From: Trichoplax adhaerens
Lineage: Eukaryota; Placozoa; Uniplacotomia; Trichoplacea; Trichoplacidae
NCBI RefSeq assembly: GCF_000150275.1
Contig: NW_002060952.1
Coordinates: forward strand, 1,587,734-1,651,733
Length of the DNA: 64,000 nt
Direction: 5' to 3'
Shown: positions 35,449 to 47,907 of the stretch, in pieces
How the letters are laid out: every line of letters begins with the position of its first letter
Position numbering within the stretch: position 1 is the stretch's first letter
The notes under the pieces: generated by a model
What the model was told of the DNA's origin: nothing
Databases searched by the model: none
What the model saw: the letters and a program-made list of their open reading frames with translations, nothing else
Program-made: the position numbers and the translations under genes

Positions 35449-35704
35449 TTTAATCACCGATGATATTCAATTACTAGCAACACACTGTTAAGGATGATAA
35501 AATTGTTAAAGTGTCAAGGAGAAGAGAGTAACAAGCAATCATTAAATTTTATATCCTCTCTATTGTAGGTTAAAGGTATTTTCAATCTCGCTTGAATTTA
35601 AAATAATATCATATGTAATCACAATAGAACTTGCATAAGAAATTAGAATTTTACCGAAATAAATACGAAATATGTTAAAATAGTGTTGAAATAGAAAGTA
35701 CCTC

Positions 35705-37255
35705 AGGGTTTTTCCTTCTAGTCCTTTATATACTAATTCCACATTTACTTAACTCAGATTATCTCATTGAAAAAATAGCAATAACTTCAAGCATATCAGA
35801 GCTTTTCCTTCTGGTCTACAATACTAGATCATTAAGAAAAGTAAAGTTAAACGATAAACTAGTCACTCCAATTTAAGAAATCAATTATAATTATATAATC
35901 AATGAACGAATCTCAAGGTAGAATATCACGACGGAGTTAATGATAGAAAAAGGGTTACCTTGACAAGTTGAGGGATGACTGCAAGTTTTAGTCTTGTCTG
36001 CCTTCTGTAGGAAATTTCTTACCTCTTATTGGATACTCTAATACACTTAAAATACTTTTGATTCCGTAAACAAATACCGTAGTACTGGCTTTGGCTGTTT
36101 ATAAGCATCTTTTTCCTTCTGGTATTTAAATAATCACTTTGACCCTTGGTGAAATCGTACGATTTGAAATTTACACGTTGAATTTATTTTTAACTTCAAT
36201 ATATAATACAGAACTTAAATTCCGTTTTTCAATAATAAATTAATCAAGATACTATTAGAAATCAATGCATCTTTAACTTAGCTATGATATACACTAAATT
36301 TTCGTCTTCCGATAGAGCGATGTTAATCTTCGATAGTAGTTGTTAAAGATTAGTCAGATTTGTTAGCGTAGTACCTTTATATTAGTTTGCCTTAGCTCTA
36401 CTATTTCTTTAGTGTTATATTAGTATTTAAAGAAACACCTATTAAAGTAACCCTTAATAAAGAATAGGGATTAAGTAATTTTAATCGTAAGGCTGCTTGA
36501 TAGTTAGAGTAAAGCTGTGCCATACACCTAGCATCTTCTTATAGAATGTTATCATTTCTTTATTGTTTAAGCTATTTTGCTTTAAATGGTCATTATTTTT
36601 TGACCCATTAGTTGATATTGGTTAACAATTAAAAGAATAAGAGTTTAATGCAAGTTCTTTCTAATAATTACATCTAGACTAAAACCTATCAATAATTAAT
36701 GGTTCAATATTTAAGGTTATCAGTTAATTTAGCATTGGGTGGTAAATTATTAGCGATGATTATCATAGCATTCTGACAGACGGTAAATTTTTTGGAGGTG
36801 AAGAAACTCTGGAAGAGCGACGATAACCCGAAATGGATGTTGCTAATTCTAATAACACTTCTTAATAATAACATTTCTTAAAGTATGGATAGTATGTTGC
36901 TGTACTGAAAGTAGTTGCAAAAGTTACTGAAAGTATATTGAAGAAGAAATTTTAGATGATTTAGCAGTTGTTTCTAAGAAATTTCTACGCACTGCATTCG
37001 GCTAGGGCAGAGCTGTGCGTAGTCTATCTTAGAGTAAAGATCGAATCAAGTTTCTGATTTCTACAAATCTTTGAGATTAGTGATCAATTTCATCGCGATG
37101 GTCCCACTTAAAAGCAATTTTAGCTGGTAACAATGAAATTATTTTGTGCTACATTGATAGGTTGGGAAAGTAGAAATTGTTCACATGTTTCAAAATTGAC
37201 AAGTTTTTAACTTATAGAAATTTAACATAAGAACATGTTGTTTTTCTAGCTTTTG
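35705..37255. other. Intergenic between converging genes A and B
   Basis: No gene recognised. 36985-37105 is the partner of the repeat at 6275-6400. The unresolved last exon of gene B should lie here or just above. Confidence 0.5.
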
Positions 37256-37484
37256 CTAGTGCATTGAAATAGTTATAATGACGCGAGCATATACTTCAGT
37301 AATATTAATAAATGCTTATAAGTTGTTATGTGGAGATGAAAATATCCTTTTCCTGAATGATTACCTTGACCAAGCAGATCTGGGATACTAAATACAATAT
37401 TAATATGGTAATTAGCTACCATTTTCGGCATTAGATAGAATTGCTACTACCCAAAAGCTTGTCTAGAATAATTGCCTTTCTTAC

Positions 37485-39976
37485 ATGTGCTCTGGAACCC
37501 TGGATTCCAATACTACTAGAAGTCTGGGTAGTAGCGAAAACGTTTCGACATTTAATAATGCAGGATTTATAGAATTTTTTCACCTTCGTATTACAAAGTA
37601 AAAATTTTGTAATTAGTTTAGCATACCTAATTATAATGAGTAACTGTAATTTGTAACGCTTGATACGACAAATCAGGGTAAAAATCGATATTAAATCACG
37701 CTACTTTAAGCTAGTAAAGACTGTAATAAAAAAACTCTGACTTACACCTTTATACTTTAAGCAATGAAAGTAAAATACAAACGTCCCCTGAACAAGATAA
37801 AAAAAGAGTCTTGTAGTTTAGGTACAAATAAATAATGCTAATATACGGCAAATGTACTTTGCAGTCATTTACCTGCAAAGAGTTTAATATAACAAAGATA
37901 TAGGAGAATACTACAGTCTTATTCTGAATTGCTACATAGCCAAAAATCCAAGTAATTCCAAGCAGAGGTAGCAAAGCAATCGAAGCCCTTAATGACACCC
38001 TATACATTCAGATTGACAATATTAGTTAGACAAAGTAATATTATCGGTGATTGAAAGCTATTTGAGGGTCAATTTTCATTAGATCAACAACATAAAATAT
38101 ATACTATTATCAATTAATGTTTCTTTTAACCTTCAGAATAATCATGGGAGATATGTAACGTATGACTCTTAAGACAATCAATTATAAGATTAAAGATAAA
38201 GATTATAACGAGTATCGCACTAAAAACATACGAGAACACTAACTATTATTATGAAGGTTGCGGCTGCAATAAATAATTTAGTAATTGCACCTTAAATTGG
38301 TGTTCGTCATGGTCTTATTTATACAAAAAAGGCTCAATAACATTTTTAGGCATTTTTGCGCATAAGCACTAATATTGCATTTCACGGTGCAATGATCTTT
38401 TCGAGCATATCATTAATGGACAACAAAATATACATTATTATATATATGAATCAATGTTTCTCGTAGCTTTCGGAATAATTATTGATAAAAATATATAAGC
38501 ATGGCTATAATACGATCAATTGCGTGATTGAAGATCATAGCGAATTGCATTTTAAAAAATAAATATGAGAATACTAGCTATTACTAAGAGGATTGCGGCT
38601 TAAATAAACAATAGACTATTTACAATTTAAATTGGTGTTTAGTCTATTATTATTTGTAGGGAAGAGACCCATAAATATTTTAGGCAACTATATCAGCACT
38701 AATATCACGTTGTGGGACGATGATCTTGTCAATCATATCATAAGTTGGCTTTAATTGTTTTTTTAGAGACAATATTGAATCTTATTCGCTTTATTATAAT
38801 CTAAATCAATTTTTATATTATGAAGTAACCTTGTCTTCTGAATCTTGGATTTGTTTGCCATTGCGCGGATTCCCATCAAAGTTCGAGTAATCAGAATCAT
38901 AAAAATAAGATTAATCTAAAAACAATCAGAAAAAATAAATTTATGCCATCGTTATATTTAGTAATTACCTTTTACTATAAATAGAAAACGGTAAAAGATT
39001 TATTCTTCTCTTGCGACTTACACCTATAGTCACTAAGCCGGGAATTCCAAAAGCAAATAATAAAAAATTGCCAGGAGCTATCCAGCAACTGAGTTGGAAG
39101 TCAAAATTGAGGTCAGCGTTAGTTTGTGAAACAATAATTAATGATTTAACATACTAATTACTGGTCCCATAAAATTCTTTTCTCAACAGGAAAGCAACAA
39201 GGACAATGATAAATGGTGTGCCTTGAATTATAAATGATCAAAATTATGACGTCAAATTCATCACTAGTATTTGCACAGAATTGAATATCGATACGAACCC
39301 CATCCAATTATGACATATATTATACAAGAAGCCATTTTCTCCGTCCAATGGATAGACATTTTAAAGGTCACAATTCCTTCAACCAACATCCAAGAAAAAG
39401 AAGCCAAAAATGAAAAGTGAAGCACAACGGCAATGATTTGACATAAAACCTAATGCATCCAAAAGTATTGTGAACGGGACATTAGTCAGCTATAATATCT
39501 GTCGAGGAGTAGATATCGGTAAATTAACAGCCATCACAAACGCTTACTTTTCATTAGATACGCATTTATAGCATTATTCTCTCTACATTAATTTTTTTTA
39601 ACGAGTAGCACTGGCAATATCTTATCTATTATACCTCGTTATCGGTTTTTTGAATTCCAGCTATATAAACAGAAGTCGAAATGATTAGAGATGCTGCCAA
39701 GTTAGCATGGACTACGCCTCGGATACTATAGAATCGCCTGCATTAAAAAAAGTATATTCCACGTTCTTAGATGGCATTGAATCTATTAAATTTGACTCTA
39801 TTTTTTTTTTTAATTGCTATATTAATAATTAAATTCAGTAAAGGATTAATCAGAATCTTCAAACTATCATACCTGACTATTGTAAAGGTTAGAAGTGTAA
39901 GAATGAGGCAAAATAAAGAAGTAGATAGTCCAACATAAGTTAAAATGCTTAAAAGTTTCTGATGGATAGGATCAAT
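37485..39976 (-). CDS. Gene B exons 13-21: seven-helix domain and tail
   Basis: TM1 39976-39873, TM2 39725-39635, TM3-4 39449-39299 (HFSFLASFSWMLVEG), 39221-39155, TM5 39088-39022 (CWIAPGNFLLFAFGIPG), 38915-38830, TM6-7 37999-37873 (ALLPLLGITWIFGYV), 37787-37746 (GTFVFYFHCLKYK), tail 37583-37485 (VKKFYKSCIIKCRNVF). Lengths 104, 91, 151, 67, 67, 86, 127 and 42 are the same as in gene A. After 37485 a donor CAT|GTAAGA points to one more exon; a short candidate ending at the TAG at 37258-37256 has the wrong phase. Confidence 0.9.
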
Positions 39977-42900
39977 CTTATTTATTTGATAATGAAAAGA
40001 GTGCTATAAGTATCTTTATTAATTAATTAATTAATCTATAATGTGGTATAAGTAAATTTCTTGTGACTTACCTTATAACTGTCAGTTTGCAGTAAGACAG
40101 AAAAGCTTGTTAGATGATAGGCTATACATTTAACGATGGTACTGTTTACTTGCTGAGTTTCTACCCCATCTGTTGCCCAGTGTCTAAGAAACATTTAAGG
40201 GGAAACGAAAATAGTTTAATTCATCTTATTATATTCTTGTCTAGCCAGCAAAGGTAAAAGTAAATCTTGTTTACTCTACTGGATTGAAAAATGAGAGTAG
40301 CGGTACTTACTTCTCCTTCCAATAGGCACACAAGGGTTGGATTGTAGTATTCTAAAGTATAAATGAAAGAATACATACAGTTAATGCATCTCAATGCACG
40401 AAGCTTGTTAGTAATTGACTAATCAACTCGTAGATGCCCAATATAGATCTTATTGTACTTATATTAGGTCTCATTACCAGAGTAATTTTAAAATAGAATA
40501 TGACCGGATCTGGAAATCTTCCCATTATTAAGGGTTTAATGTTGCATGATATGGAATGCTGCATTAATGGCAATTTACTACAAATCGAGAAAAGCTATTG
40601 ATTAAGTAACACGACCATATCATATCTATCTTTAAAAGTACGAATACGAGTAGCAGCGACATTTTAAGATCTATTCAGTATTTTCTATGCTCAATCATAT
40701 CAGAGAAATCTAGTGTAACTTATATAGAAATTGAATTTATTCAGTCTTAATTACACCGATAATCTGATTTTAAAATTTCAATTTTCAACTTTTCATATGA
40801 ACCTGTTATCAATTCAGGGCTCGATTAAAAGAACAATTACTTCCTTATTTTAAAATGCGTATTACTATTTATATATTTCTACCTGCTTTCAATTTGAATC
40901 GGAGTAGTTTTATATATTCCTAAAGCCACTTGATATCTCTCTACGAAGCGTCAAATAAAGGTTACGATGGCATTTAATGATAAGATGAAAAATTGTGGTA
41001 TATCATCGTACCGCTAGGTTCAGTAGGGACCACTATTAGAGGTATTCTAACTCTCAGTGGATATCCATAATATGTAGATAATAACCGTAAGGTTTGCTTT
41101 TCTAATTTAATATCAGTTATTTGGCTGCCATTGCTTTTCAAAGCATTTACAAGAACATAATAAACCCCTAAAAAGTAATAGTAGTCTTTAAGGCTAAGCT
41201 TTCTGATCATGTTAACGATTACATTAGTTATGAAAATCTGCTGAAAATAATATCAGTCTATGAAAAAAATAGTTATTCTCTATCGCTATTTAATCTTAAT
41301 CGATATAAATCTAGCACATGATAAATACACCGTAAAAACTTCCTCGGTAGTTTAATTTCCAATAACAATTCTGAAATATCTAATAGTTATCAAAGGTACT
41401 GCTACATCTATTTCGTTATTTTCTGAATTATGGCATATAGAATCCTATTTGCTAGACGCTTAATCCGTTTTAAAATTAAGGTTTAATTACAAGCTACCGA
41501 TCTAATCTAGGTATGCTGAGTCTCTAAATCATAAATCAAGTGGAACAAATTTGCAAGATACTATACTTAGGCAAAAAATGAATCTACAACTTAACTGATA
41601 CGTGGTATTAATAACCAAATATACCATTATCGAATACAAAATATTTATTATTTTAATAATAAATATTAAGGAATGAAAATTTTAAAGGCAAAATTAGTTA
41701 TATGATGAGTTTTACGAATAAATCTCTACCTAAAGCCTCATCGTGATAGGATGATTGCACCATGCTGGAATTAGTGGGTAAATTCTGTGCTAATTGTAAT
41801 CCAGTCTTTTCTACCAATTCAATATAATTTATTTTTTCCGTAAAGTCGTTTTGATGTATTGAACTTAATGTTTGATTAGATATTAAATTGGATGCCAAAC
41901 TGGATGTAGAGAGGGATTCTGCACTAGAAATGAAAGCAACAGTTGAATCGGAAGGTGCTGGTGATGGCGTTGTACTTTCTGTTTCTTAAAAACATAGTAA
42001 CAAATTTAATAAATTATGCCTTAAAAATGCTATTTTAATTTCATAAGATGGAGTAAATTGACTTTAGATCTATAAAATGTCTTAAAATTATCACGAAAAG
42101 ATAACTACTGTTTTGTAGTCTATTTAATTAGATGAAACTATAGCTAACAGTAATAGCAGACAATTAAAAATTTTAACTATATTATCCTTAAAATTAGTTT
42201 AGGTTAAAGCAAGGATTTTGATTGTATGATTGGTGCAAGTAGAAAGTATGTGACTGAATAACATGAATGGTGTTTGGTAACGTTGGTAATTAATAGCTTG
42301 AAGACTGCATGATGTGGTTGAGTTACTTTTCTTACCTGTAATTATTAACGTTTTTCGACAGATCGGGTAGGCTTTATAATGAAAGCAATTTGCTGGATAC
42401 CATTCCCAGGATTCTGTTTCCTTCATATATTTCATAATCACACATCGATGGGTAGTTTCGCTAGAGTTGGCTTTCAATTTTGTAACCACGAGGTGATCAA
42501 GAGATCTACTTTGTATCCACATATAAACTTCGCTGGATTTTTTGTATAATCCAATCCAAAAAGACTGATTGGTATAGCTAATTGATCGAAATCTAATTTT
42601 CATTTCATATGGTATTAGATTTTCCACGAAACTTCGAATTTCTGGAGAAAGTATAACCAAATCCGATCTATGAATACGACATAATTCGCGTGCTTCATGA
42701 AAACTTAACTTTGCATAAAAAATTTTAATGCAGCTGGAATCATTCATAAGCCAAGACTTTGGACATTCAAAGGTTTTCCCGACTATTATAAAATAATAAT
42801 AACGTAATTAAATACCATTAAATTCGTCCTTAGTTATCGGGTATAATACAAAATACTGTGATTATTGACCGAATATATAATATCAGATATCGATACGTGT

Positions 42901-45900
42901 ATAGAGGTAAGACAAAGACCGAAATGATGACTATAGCAAGTTTTGATGCAATTACTACCAAAAAATTAAGAGCGCATTTGTTTTATGATTGAATTTTAAA
43001 TACTAGAAGAATAAATAGTAGAAATCAAACTTATACCAAATTTGTTGTTTAGTCTGAGGAGATTTTTCGTTAATGAAATTGAATCTAGACCAAGAATAAA
43101 TATAACATATTTATAAAGCAATTTATTTAACCAAGCCAATAAGATCCATAAATTTGGTTTAAAAATTTCTTGCCTAAAAATAAGGCTAGAATCTATAAAA
43201 TTGGCAATCAACTGATGTGTTTTAATATGCTTACAAGACTAATCTTTTTTATATACCGGTAATTTAATTTGCCTTATGTCACCAAATTCAGTTACTGTAT
43301 TTAAGGTATGGTACATTCAGATATTAATGCTACAGTTAAGTTCTGACGAACTATCAGAATTATGGTAACTAACAGCAACAATTTATGAATTTATCAGTGT
43401 TTCATATGGAAATCTTTACTATTTAGCTAAATTACACCTGTTGCATTGTATGAAATAAGTATACTTATGATGAGATTATCAAGCCTAAAAACTCTTTACT
43501 ATTTAACTAAATTACCTACACTGTACCGTATAAAATTCACGTAACTATGAAGGAATTATCATGTCTAGTCAGATTAATTACAAGACAACCTAATATCAGA
43601 ACTAATATGCAAACTACCTTCTTGTACCCGTAGTTATAAAGGTTAAATCAGAATTGTACTAAAACATCTTTTTTGACTCAGTTATAAAAAATTTGGTACT
43701 GCATAGAGCTATAGGAATTTGTTACTTTATACAGCCATCTAGTACACTTAAATCCACTGGAATTTTTCAAATTTATTTCTTAACATATTTTTGGGGGGAG
43801 GCAAAGAATTCACGAAGAAAATAAATTTTCTGAAGCAAACAGTAAACTACTTCAGTCTCTAATTACCTAATTATTATGCGTTAGTAACTTTTATTTGAAA
43901 AAATAATCATCAAAACCAATAAATTAACGAAGCAATATGTGTTAATTATAGCTACTTGAGTGAAATATTTTAATGGGCTTAGTTCATAGAATATCTTCTA
44001 GTACACAATCTAACTATGAAAGGTAATGAAAATAGTATAATGAAATCGAAATGTTTCTTACGTCTTTGGCAAATGTATGCGTATTTTTCTTCACAATTTC
44101 GAGTATACCAATAGCTCTTGGATTCATTATGCCTTTGTAAAGTTACACATCGACTTTCATTAAGCAACCTTGGCTCTCCTTTTGCCCAGTTAGAATAGTT
44201 AAGCATCGTTTTATTATCGAACCACGAAAAAAAACCAGATTTGTACTGCAAGCCGATCCAAGCTTCATCTCCATCACTTAGCATTGAAGTGATCATGGTT
44301 TCAAGGGTTTGATCCAGAATAATGGCAGGATAAGAAGCCAATGTATCTTGACAATAATTCTCAGATAATGAATTTTTTATTTTAGTACCTTTCAATCTAA
44401 AACAGTATCTTTCATATAGAAGCCAATTGTTAGAACATAAACCTATTAAAATTCAGACAGATATGAAATTTTTTGTTAATGTAATCAGTACGCTGTATTA
44501 CATATGCAATTATTGTTCTTTGCTAATGCAGATAGCGAAAAGTTTTACTTTACTTACGGAACTGCTTTGTTCCAATCGAATTTAAGATAGCATCTGTTTG
44601 CTTATTCTATATTAGAAAAAAGAGTCTGATGAAGGAAAAAATCGAACTATAATACCACCTATGACCATAAAATATAACGCCCATATAGCTGATACCTACT
44701 GAACTGCAGGATTATTTATAATTGAATATTATCGTAGGTTAGAAATTATTGAGGCATCATCTTGATCAGTGCTACTACCGACTGAAGTACCCAAGAAAAG
44801 CTAATTATGTGCAAGTTTTCGAAAAATTACACTGTATCATAAATACACTCTCATATTAAGTCAACATAAACTGTTTATTGCATCGCATCGTAGTAATGAA
44901 GAACAGTTTAGATCTACAGTATACTGTAAGATTTTAATAGCTTGATTACTATATAATTTTGCAAAGATTTACAATATTTAACCATATCAAAAAATATAAA
45001 ACTTGAATTTTTAGCTGTGTTTAGATGAAAATTCTGAGGTACTAATTGATGACAGAATTCGTACCGAAATAATATTGGTACCGTCCGGTGATGTTGCGCC
45101 TGTCAGACAATATGAAACAAAAATTTAAATCGAGCTTTACAGAAAATGCAATCTAGAATCTAATGCAGTTGGAAAATAATAGGTTTATACTTTTTATATA
45201 AATATTTTTGATTTACCTCGCATGCAAAGTGGATACAAATAATGAATGTTTAGACATTTTTGCAACTGCCAGTAAATGATACCATTGCTTACATTGGCTA
45301 CCATGCAAATATCCTTTGCATTAGGATGTTGATGTAGTTGATATTGGTCTTCACTTATCCACTGTAGTCCACTCATGTTCGATTTAAGAGCGATCCACAT
45401 CGATTTATCTGTCGATAAAGCTAGGCTCTTGACAAATTCATATTCAGATTGATCATGGACAATGGCTAAACTAGCATTCAAATCCATGCAGTATGCGAAT
45501 GCATTAGACCATGAATTATAACTCGTTGATGAAGGTAGATAACACCTTTCACCAATTTGCAACCAGTCTATAGGACATCTGAGCTCTGTTAAATTGTACA
45601 AAGTCGTTAAGTAGCTTATTAAAACGTAACGTATAGACAAGTAACGAGGCAAATAACTTTCAGAATTAATACATAATTCTTGCTACAGTAAAATAGATTA
45701 TTTACTTTGTTCACATAGAAATGGATAAAATGAATAGCAGCGCCGGTTAGTCCATAAAAGAGTTTGACTATTAATAGTAACACATTTGCCGGATTGCGGA
45801 TCTCCGGTTATCAGCGGATTAAATTTTTCCCAGTTGCTAAATTGTTGAGAGAAACTTGAAGTATCAGGCCATAGCCACTCGTAATCGCCAATACCTGTTA

Positions 45901-47715
45901 TATTATTTCCAACAGCTTCCAAACCAATCCACATTTCAGAAAGATTGGGTATAGCTGGTTTTAGAGCTAGTAATTTATCTTGCGATTCAATCTGAACTAG
46001 TTGTTTGCCAAGTGCTTCACAGAAACTTCGGGATAATTTAAAAGTTAGACTATCGTAATACGAAGTAATGCAAGTCCTGTTAAATAAAACCGATGGTGCC
46101 TTGCAATACCTATTCTCTATAAGTAAGAATGGAATGAATATGGCGCTCTGGTCAGATTTTAACATGTTACCAAATTTGGATATCTATAGGGCTTTACTTG
46201 AAAGAAAGCTAAGCTAATGTTGGAAAAGACTTACTGAATTGTATTTCGTATCCCGATAGAATATACGGTGAAATCATCGAATTTGGAGTGGTTGTGTTCA
46301 AGTCTTGGCATGAAATGAATTTATAGGTTAGTTGTGGAAAGATATTGAGATACTAGCACTTGAAATTGGTCAGAAATCAATTTAACTGACATCACTGGAT
46401 AATTAGACTTGAAATCGCTATCAGGGAAATTTTAAATTCTTAGCTTAACAGCATAGTATGCTTATACTATAAAGTATTGCTGCATAAACTATATACGTTT
46501 ACATGTATTATCTGTTCACTAAAACAACTACGAAATATACGGCAGAATTTATATCTGACTAAAATTAAGGTGATAGCCACTTAGAACCTTCATATACAAA
46601 ATAAATTTTAAATTGAAACAATATATGATAGACGTTGTTGTTAAGCTACGTATTCATACATTGAATCTTTGAAAAAAGCTATTCTATCCTTTCTTTACCT
46701 AGCTGACAGATGAAACGAAAATGGTCATTGCAACTAAAATTCATCCATTGCAATTGGTTACTAGAATATCCTAAGTAAAGCCAGGTACACAAGATTGATG
46801 AACTGCTCGTACTGTTTTGGTCCCTTAAGGTCCAATTCTCAGAAGTAAAATTACTATTAATCCGATCATGATGAATTAACGTGCTATTTAAATCCACCGA
46901 ATCAATCCAGTACAGCTCAATTAATGGACTATCGCTGCTCTCATTGAAAGTCTGCACCATATCATAAAGAATATCGATCTCACTTGCAGAATTAATCTGC
47001 AATAAAGTACCATTATAAGTAATTTTACAGTAGTTGACCGCATTAAAGATTGATGCTTGGGATTGACTGATGAAATAGCGCTTATAATTATGGCTAAACC
47101 ATCGATCACCTGAAAAATAAAGAAAATATAAATATTTATCAATCCCGAATAGCTTAATAGTAGTCATTAATTTAATACGGCTAGCATTTAATCCTATGTC
47201 GAAGGCATTTAGATAAGATGTTTGAGCCTATTAGAATTCTAAATTCATAGGTGGATGTTAACAAGTTCGTTGCGGATATAAAATAGGTCGACAAGAACTA
47301 TTCATAAAGAAAGTTCACTAACTTTATTTTAATCTTAATTAAATGCTGTACTAACGGCAAAGATATAATAGCTTGATTTCGAACGCAGCTTTATTACTGA
47401 TACTTCTTTCTGCTTTAGCAGTTTAAATTTCAAATTGTATAATATTGTTTCTTAGCTGACAGATCTCTTACTGTGGCTATGAGACTGTTAAATATGACTA
47501 AAGCGTATATGTAAATATTACTGAGGAGTTTTTATGCGTACGCATCGCTTGAAAACTGTTGATATTTATGTATGTAGTATTTGGGTATTTGTGACAAATA
47601 TTTAAAAGAGTAGATGAACTAAAGAAATTATACCAAACTTACCGGGAGATTGTATCATTTGAACATAATTTAGCATAAAGAGATAGACTAAGCTTCCGAG
47701 GGCAATCCATAACAT
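37485..47715 (-). CDS. Gene B: five-CTLD adhesion GPCR, sister of gene A
   Basis: Minus-strand exons: 47715-47643, 47109-46699, 46116-45706, 45585-45217, 44442-44062, 42782-42336, 41984-41730, 41167-41012, 40940-40883, 40577-40478, 40351-40311, 40183-40072, 39976-39873, 39725-39635, 39449-39299, 39221-39155, 39088-39022, 38915-38830, 37999-37873, 37787-37746, 37583-37485. The sum is 3648 nt, exactly 1216 codons, in frame throughout, and then a last exon I could not fix. Architecture as gene A: signal peptide, five CTLDs, stalk, GAIN, GPS, seven helices, tail. Exon lengths equal those of A in at least twelve cases. Odd: the acceptor equivalent to A exon 10 is AA instead of AG (40543-40542), so the exon probably starts 36 nt upstream. 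The C terminus is unresolved. Function is inferred as for A. Confidence 0.87.
38040..38740 (-). repeat. Intronic tandem duplication, two units of about 330 bp
   Basis: In the 830-bp intron between gene B exons 18 and 19. 38087-38420 matches 38421-38740: aatatatactattat/atatacattattat, caat.aatgtttct, then ttcggaataat, agatca.tgcg, a ttgcggct..aataaa block, aaattggtgtt, and tgcgg..cgatgatctt.tc.a.catatca. Confidence 0.75.
40072..41167 (-). CDS. Gene B exons 8-12: GAIN domain and GPS
   Basis: 41167-41012 (VYYVLVNALK...VRIPLIVVPTEPSG), 40940-40883 (RYQVALGIYKTT), 40577-40478 (...NIKPLIMGRFPDPVIFYFKI), 40351-40311 (NTTIQPLCAYWKE), 40183-40072 (HWATDGVET...IVKCIAYHLTSFSVLLQ). The cleavage triplet HLT is intact. 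As in gene A, GPS Cys2 and Cys4 are replaced (Val and Ala), leaving one disulphide pair. The third exon lacks the AG used in gene A; see findings. Confidence 0.88.
41730..41984 (-). CDS. Gene B exon 7: Ser/Thr-rich stalk
   Basis: 255 nt, phase 1-1, 60 nt longer than in gene A. Thr/Ser/Pro-rich (TESTTPSPAPSDSTVAF) and then a GAIN-leading helix (GLQLAQNLP). Two AG acceptors 6 nt apart (before 41984 and 41978) keep frame, so the start is uncertain by two codons. Confidence 0.8.
42336..42782 (-). CDS. Gene B exon 6: C-type-lectin-like domain 5
   Basis: 447 nt, phase 1-1. Residues FECPKSWLMNDSSCI, FHEARELCRIHRSDLVILS, FWIGLYKKSSEVYMW, RCVIMKY, WEWYPANCFHYKAYPICRK. Confidence 0.92.
44062..44442 (-). 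CDS. Gene B exon 5: C-type-lectin-like domain 4
   Basis: 381 nt, phase 1-1. Acceptor ttaatag, donor AGAC|GTAAGA. Residues LCSNNWLLYERYCFRLKG, ENYCQD, AWIGLQYKSGFFSWF, YSNWAKGEPR, RCVTL, YWYTRNCEEKYAYICQR. GEPR stands where EPN would give a mannose-type site. Confidence 0.92.
45217..45585 (-). CDS. Gene B exon 4: C-type-lectin-like domain 3
   Basis: 369 nt, same length as gene A exon 4. Residues LRCPIDWLQIGERCYLPSS, FAYCMDLNASLAIVHDQSE, MWIALKSNMSGLQWI, DICMVANV, IIYWQLQKC, LYPLC. Confidence 0.93.
45706..46116 (-). CDS. Gene B exon 3: C-type-lectin-like domain 2
   Basis: 411 nt, phase 1-1. Residues YCKAPSVLFNRTC, SFCEALGKQLVQIES, EMWIGLEA, NWEKFNPL, QSGKCVTI, LWTNRRCYSFYPFLCE. Very close to gene C exon 3 at its start. 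Confidence 0.92.
46699..47109 (-). CDS. Gene B exon 2: C-type-lectin-like domain 1
   Basis: 411 nt, phase 1-1, acceptor tttcag. Residues DRWFSHNYKRYFISQSQAS, VNYC, LYWIDSVD (WIGL core degraded), ILCTWL, MNFSCNDHFRFICQL. Same length as gene C exon 2. Confidence 0.92.
47643..47715 (-). CDS. Gene B exon 1: signal peptide
   Basis: 73 nt, ATG at 47715, reading MLWIALGSLVYLFMLNYV then QMIQSP, ending phase 1 at CCCG|GTAAGT. A hydrophobic core follows the Met directly. Similar in place and pattern to gene C exon 1 (KWIVIGSLLCSVAF...), which supports both. Confidence 0.75.
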
Positions 47716-47907
47716 GCTGGGTTTCTATTTACGAGCAAATATGATAAAACTTTAGTACAACTAATAACGTGATGTAATAGCAAAGAATTCGAAATTATAG
47801 ACTTATCTGAGTTGTTTAAGCTCAGGTCTATCTATGAAGCAATTTAATCATTTAACTTAAAAGAATACAGTTACAAGTGTAATTTGTCTTGAAACTTAAA
47901 AGATATT

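Larger units (their letters stand above)
33640..35700 (+). repeat. Paralogous repeat block with two nested solo LTRs
   Basis: Sub-block x: 33645-33745 matches 34968-35038 plus 35449-35495 (ctccat.ttacac.gtatgaaagtataaatat, then gataatttagtaaccgatgatattcaatta). Sub-block y: 34205-34287 plus 34922-34960 matches 35570-35695 (tctcgcttgaat, atcacaatagaacttg, cgaaatat.ttaaaat). Sub-block z: 33766-34165 matches 5853-6220. The two interruptions are exactly the LTRs at 34288-34916 and 35039-35448, so the intact partners show the empty sites. Confidence 0.8.

Noticed and set aside
37256-37292. Possible last exon of gene B (ARVIITISMH then stop)
   Set aside because: The acceptor phase does not fit the phase 0 donor at 37485, and similarity to the gene A tail is weak.
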